Source: Comamonas koreensis
GTDB lineage: Bacteria; Pseudomonadota; Gammaproteobacteria; Burkholderiales; Burkholderiaceae_C
Reading direction: 5' to 3'
DNA length: 64,000 nucleotides
Assembly (NCBI RefSeq): GCF_014076495.1
Contig: NZ_CP043575.1
Span: 2,604,001-2,668,000 of the forward strand
The notes below the pieces were generated by a model. It was not told the origin of the DNA. It did no database searches and saw nothing but the letters and a program-made list of their open reading frames with translations. A program made the position numbers and the translations under genes. Shown here piece after piece: positions 61,593 through 64,000 of the stretch. Numbering within the stretch: position 1 is the stretch's first letter; each line of letters opens with the position of its first letter.

Positions 61593-64000
61593 CAGTCCGC
61601 CATCGCGCGTGTGATCACCTCGCGCACGTCGTTGCTGAGCTTGGGCTTGGCGGCGACCTTGGCAATCGCGTCGCCCGCTGCGCTGCGGTAGGGCTCGGGC
61701 AGCTTCTTCCAGCGGTCCAGCGCGCGGGCCAGGCGGGCAGCGACTTGCGGGTTGAAGGCATCGAGCGCCACCACCTGTTCGGCCCAGAAGGCGTAGCCAG
61801 CACCATCGGCGCGGTGGAAGCCACCGGGGTTGCCGTTGCAGTAGCTGAAGATCACGCTGCGTGCGCGGTTGGGGTTCTTGATGTTGAAGTCGGGCTGCTT
61901 CATCAGCGCGCGCACGGCGGGCAGGGCGCTGCCGTTGATATCGGGTGCGCTCGCTTGCAGCGCAAACCACTTGTCCAGCACCAGCTCGTCGTTCTTGAAC
62001 ATTTGGTGGAAGCTCTGGATCGCCGCGTCGGCCAGCGGGCTGCCGCTCACCACCAGCGCGCTCAAGGCGTTGTAGCGGTCGGTCATGTTGCCCGCGTCCT
62101 TGTAGCGCTGCAAGGTCTTGCCAGGCCAGACCTTGTCGCCCGACTCACGGGCGGCCACGCAGAGCATCAAGAGCGCATGGCCGGCCAGTGCGCGCTTGCC
62201 GGCGCTCACCGCATCGGGCACATAGGCGCCGGTGTGGCTGCATTCGTCGTAGGCCCAGGCCCAGTCGGCGGCCAGCTCAGTGGCCAGCTGCTGGCGCATG
62301 GCCTCGCGCACGGCGTGCACGGTCTGCGGGTCGACCTGGTCGAGCTGCTCCGTGATATAGCCTTCGGACGGCAGGGTCAGCGCCAGGTCCTTGAAGGCGG
62401 CGTCCAGCTGCGGATCGCGCAGTACTTCGCGCATCGCTTGCACAAACGAGGCGGGCAGCAGGTTGGCTTGCAGCGCGGGGGCATCGGCACCGGCGGCGCT
62501 GCGTGCGGCAATCGCTTGCAGCGCAAAGCGCAGGCCCAGGCGTTGGCCCGCTTCCCAGCGGTTGAAGGCGTCTTCGTCGTGGGCCAGCAGGTGCAGGAGC
62601 GCGTCATCGCTCTCTTCGATCTGCAGCACCACGGGCGCGCTAAAGTTGCGCAGCAGCGATGGGGCAGGGGCTTGCTCGACACCGTCGAACACGATGGTGT
62701 GGGATTCCTCGGTCAGCACCACGGTGTGGTTAGTGGCGCTGTGGGCAATGCTGCTGAGTGCCTGGCTGGGGCGAATGTTCAGCGGCAGGCTGCGGCCGTC
62801 GGCTGCCAGCAGGCCCAAGGTGACGGGGATCACAAACGGCTCCTTGCCAGGCTGGCCCGGGGTGGGTGGGCAGGACTGGGTCAGGGTCAAGGTGTAGGTC
62901 TGCGCTTCTGCGTCATACACACCTTGCGCGGCCACGCGCGGCGTGCCCGACTGGCTGTACCAGCGCTTGAACTGCGGCAGGTGCTGGGCCAGTGGCGAGC
63001 CGGGGTTGGCATCGGCAATGGCCTGGGCGAAGTCGTCGCAGGTCACGGCCTGGCCGTCATGGCGCTCAAAGTAGAGCTTCATGCCTTTGGCAAAGCCTTC
63101 GCGGCCCACCAGGGTGGACTGCATGCGCACCACTTCCGAGCCTTTTTCGTAAATGGTGACGGTGTAGAAGTTGTTGATTTCTAGGTAGCTGTCCGGGCGC
63201 ACGGGGTGGGCCATGGGGCCGGCGTCTTCGGGGAACTGCACGGTGCGCAGCACGCGCACGTCGTCGATGCGCTTGACGGCGCGGGCCGAGGCGCTGCCGG
63301 CCATGTCCATGCTGAACTCCTGGTCGCGGAAGACGGTCAGGCCCTCCTTGAGCGAGAGCTGGAACCAGTCGCGGCAGGTGACGCGGTCACCCGTCCAGTT
63401 GTGGAAGTACTCGTGTCCCACCACCGACTCGATATTGGCGTAGTCGGCATCGGTCGCGGTGGCCTGGCTGGCCAGCACGTACTTGGTGTTGAAGATGTTC
63501 AGGCCCTTGTTCTCCATCGCGCCCATGTTGAAGTCGCTGGTGGCGACGATCATGAAGCGGTCCAGGTCCAGGCTCAGGCCAAAGCGGGCTTCGTCCCAGG
63601 CGATGGAGGCCATCAGCGAGTTCATCGCGTGCTCGGTCTTCTCCAGGTCGCCCGGGCGCACAAAGACCTGCAGCAGGTGCTCTTTGCCGGCGCGGCTCTT
63701 GATCTTTTGCTCGCGGGCAACGAGGTTGCCGGCCACCAGTGCGAACAGGTAGCAGGGCTTTTTATGCGGATCGACCCACTTGGCAAAGTGGCGGCCTTCG
63801 TTGCCAGGCCCTTGCAAGTCGCCTTGCTCGACCAGGTTGCCATTGGACAGCAGCACCGGAAACTGGGCCTTGTTGGCGCGCAGGGTCACGGTGTACATGG
63901 CCATCACATCGGGACGGTCCAGGAAATAGGTGATGCGGCGAAAGCCTTCGGCCTCGCACTGCGTGAAGAACGAGCCATTGCTGGTGTACAAGCCCATCAG
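61592..64000 (-). CDS. pepN: aminopeptidase N, 5' end cut by the window edge
   Basis: About 800 residues of an M1-family zinc aminopeptidase are present; the first hundred or so residues lie beyond position 64000. Seen are [32 protein letters not shown] in parts, the [12 protein letters not shown] exopeptidase motif, the zinc site [25 protein letters not shown], and the PepN-type C-terminal helical domain. It removes N-terminal residues from peptides in the cytoplasm. Codon style matches neighbouring core genes. Confidence 0.96.
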   Translation of the reverse strand: MMGLYTSNGSFFTQCEAEGFRRITYFLDRPDVMAMYTVTLRANKAQFPVLLSNGNLVEQGDLQGPGNEGRHFAKWVDPHKKPCYLFALVAGNLVAREQKIKSRAGKEHLLQVFVRPGDLEKTEHAMNSLMASIAWDEARFGLSLDLDRFMIVATSDFNMGAMENKGLNIFNTKYVLASQATATDADYANIESVVGHEYFHNWTGDRVTCRDWFQLSLKEGLTVFRDQEFSMDMAGSASARAVKRIDDVRVLRTVQFPEDAGPMAHPVRPDSYLEINNFYTVTIYEKGSEVVRMQSTLVGREGFAKGMKLYFERHDGQAVTCDDFAQAIADANPGSPLAQHLPQFKRWYSQSGTPRVAAQGVYDAEAQTYTLTLTQSCPPTPGQPGKEPFVIPVTLGLLAADGRSLPLNIRPSQALSSIAHSATNHTVVLTEESHTIVFDGVEQAPAPSLLRNFSAPVVLQIEESDDALLHLLAHDEDAFNRWEAGQRLGLRFALQAIAARSAAGADAPALQANLLPASFVQAMREVLRDPQLDAAFKDLALTLPSEGYITEQLDQVDPQTVHAVREAMRQQLATELAADWAWAYDECSHTGAYVPDAVSAGKRALAGHALLMLCVAARESGDKVWPGKTLQRYKDAGNMTDRYNALSALVVSGSPLADAAIQSFHQMFKNDELVLDKWFALQASAPDINGSALPAVRALMKQPDFNIKNPNRARSVIFSYCNGNPGGFHRADGAGYAFWAEQVVALDAFNPQVAARLARALDRWKKLPEPYRSAAGDAIAKVAAKPKLSNDVREVITRAMAD

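Overview
The window is a chromosomal segment of a GC-rich betaproteobacterium. Several Bug/TctC-type binding proteins, a DUF3649-PepSY-DUF3325 set, PepN and class I fructose-bisphosphatase suggest Burkholderiales, probably Comamonadaceae and Comamonas-like. This placement is inferred from gene content and codon style; no rRNA is present.

Left part (73-14067, minus strand): a ChrA chromate transporter is followed by a long, tightly packed catabolic operon. It runs from a class II aldolase at 14067 through an oligopeptide-type ABC transporter, a D-2-hydroxyacid dehydrogenase, a class III aminotransferase, a histone-deacetylase-like amidohydrolase, an EamA exporter and a FadR-type GntR regulator to a second amidohydrolase paralogue at 1523. 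Most junctions are ATGA overlaps. The content suggests uptake, deacetylation and transamination of an acetylated amine such as an acetylpolyamine.

Divergent from it (14449-20588, plus strand) is the most unusual system: a TPP riboswitch followed by LuxE-like acyl-protein synthetase, LuxC-like acyl reductase, a three-gene NMT1/THI5-type ABC transporter and a short-chain dehydrogenase. The enzymes form a plausible carboxylate to aldehyde to alcohol reduction line under thiamine control. This suggests salvage of an oxidised thiamine or thiamine-precursor species, which I infer and have not seen described.

20.6-25.0 kb holds small hypothetical genes, a photolyase, a GNAT acetyltransferase and a Bug binding protein. 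25.4-30.7 kb is a four-carbon acid-sugar catabolic operon (DUF1537 kinase, PdxA2, Fe-alcohol dehydrogenase, DHDPS-like aldolase, DeoR regulator) with palindromic operator candidates. 30.7-33.05 kb is an electrophile-stress operon (NemR-like TetR, DJ-1/PfpI, zinc-type reductase) with a palindromic operator. 33.8-35.5 kb has a ChrB-N protein and an MFS transporter. 35.7-38.2 kb has a probable Fur-controlled PepSY set. 39.0-51.0 kb contains a transglutaminase-like protein, a Bug/M20/LysR group, a LysE exporter, a DipZ-type thiol-disulfide protein, an alpha/beta hydrolase, an OmpR-type two-component system and an Ohr/OsmC protein.

51.6-59.3 kb is an accessory island, visibly AT-richer in its right half. 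It has a small-protein pair with a structured-looking leader, a MazG-like and DUF2075 nuclease-helicase pair flanked by a duplicated (and broken) copy of one of those small genes, a Cys-His-Asp hydrolase-like protein, a reverse transcriptase split at a run of eight A, and two 135-bp direct repeats. It ends at the 3' end of tRNA-Thr(CGT). The right end (59.46-64.0 kb) returns to core genes: fbp, a TPR protein and pepN, which is cut by the window edge.
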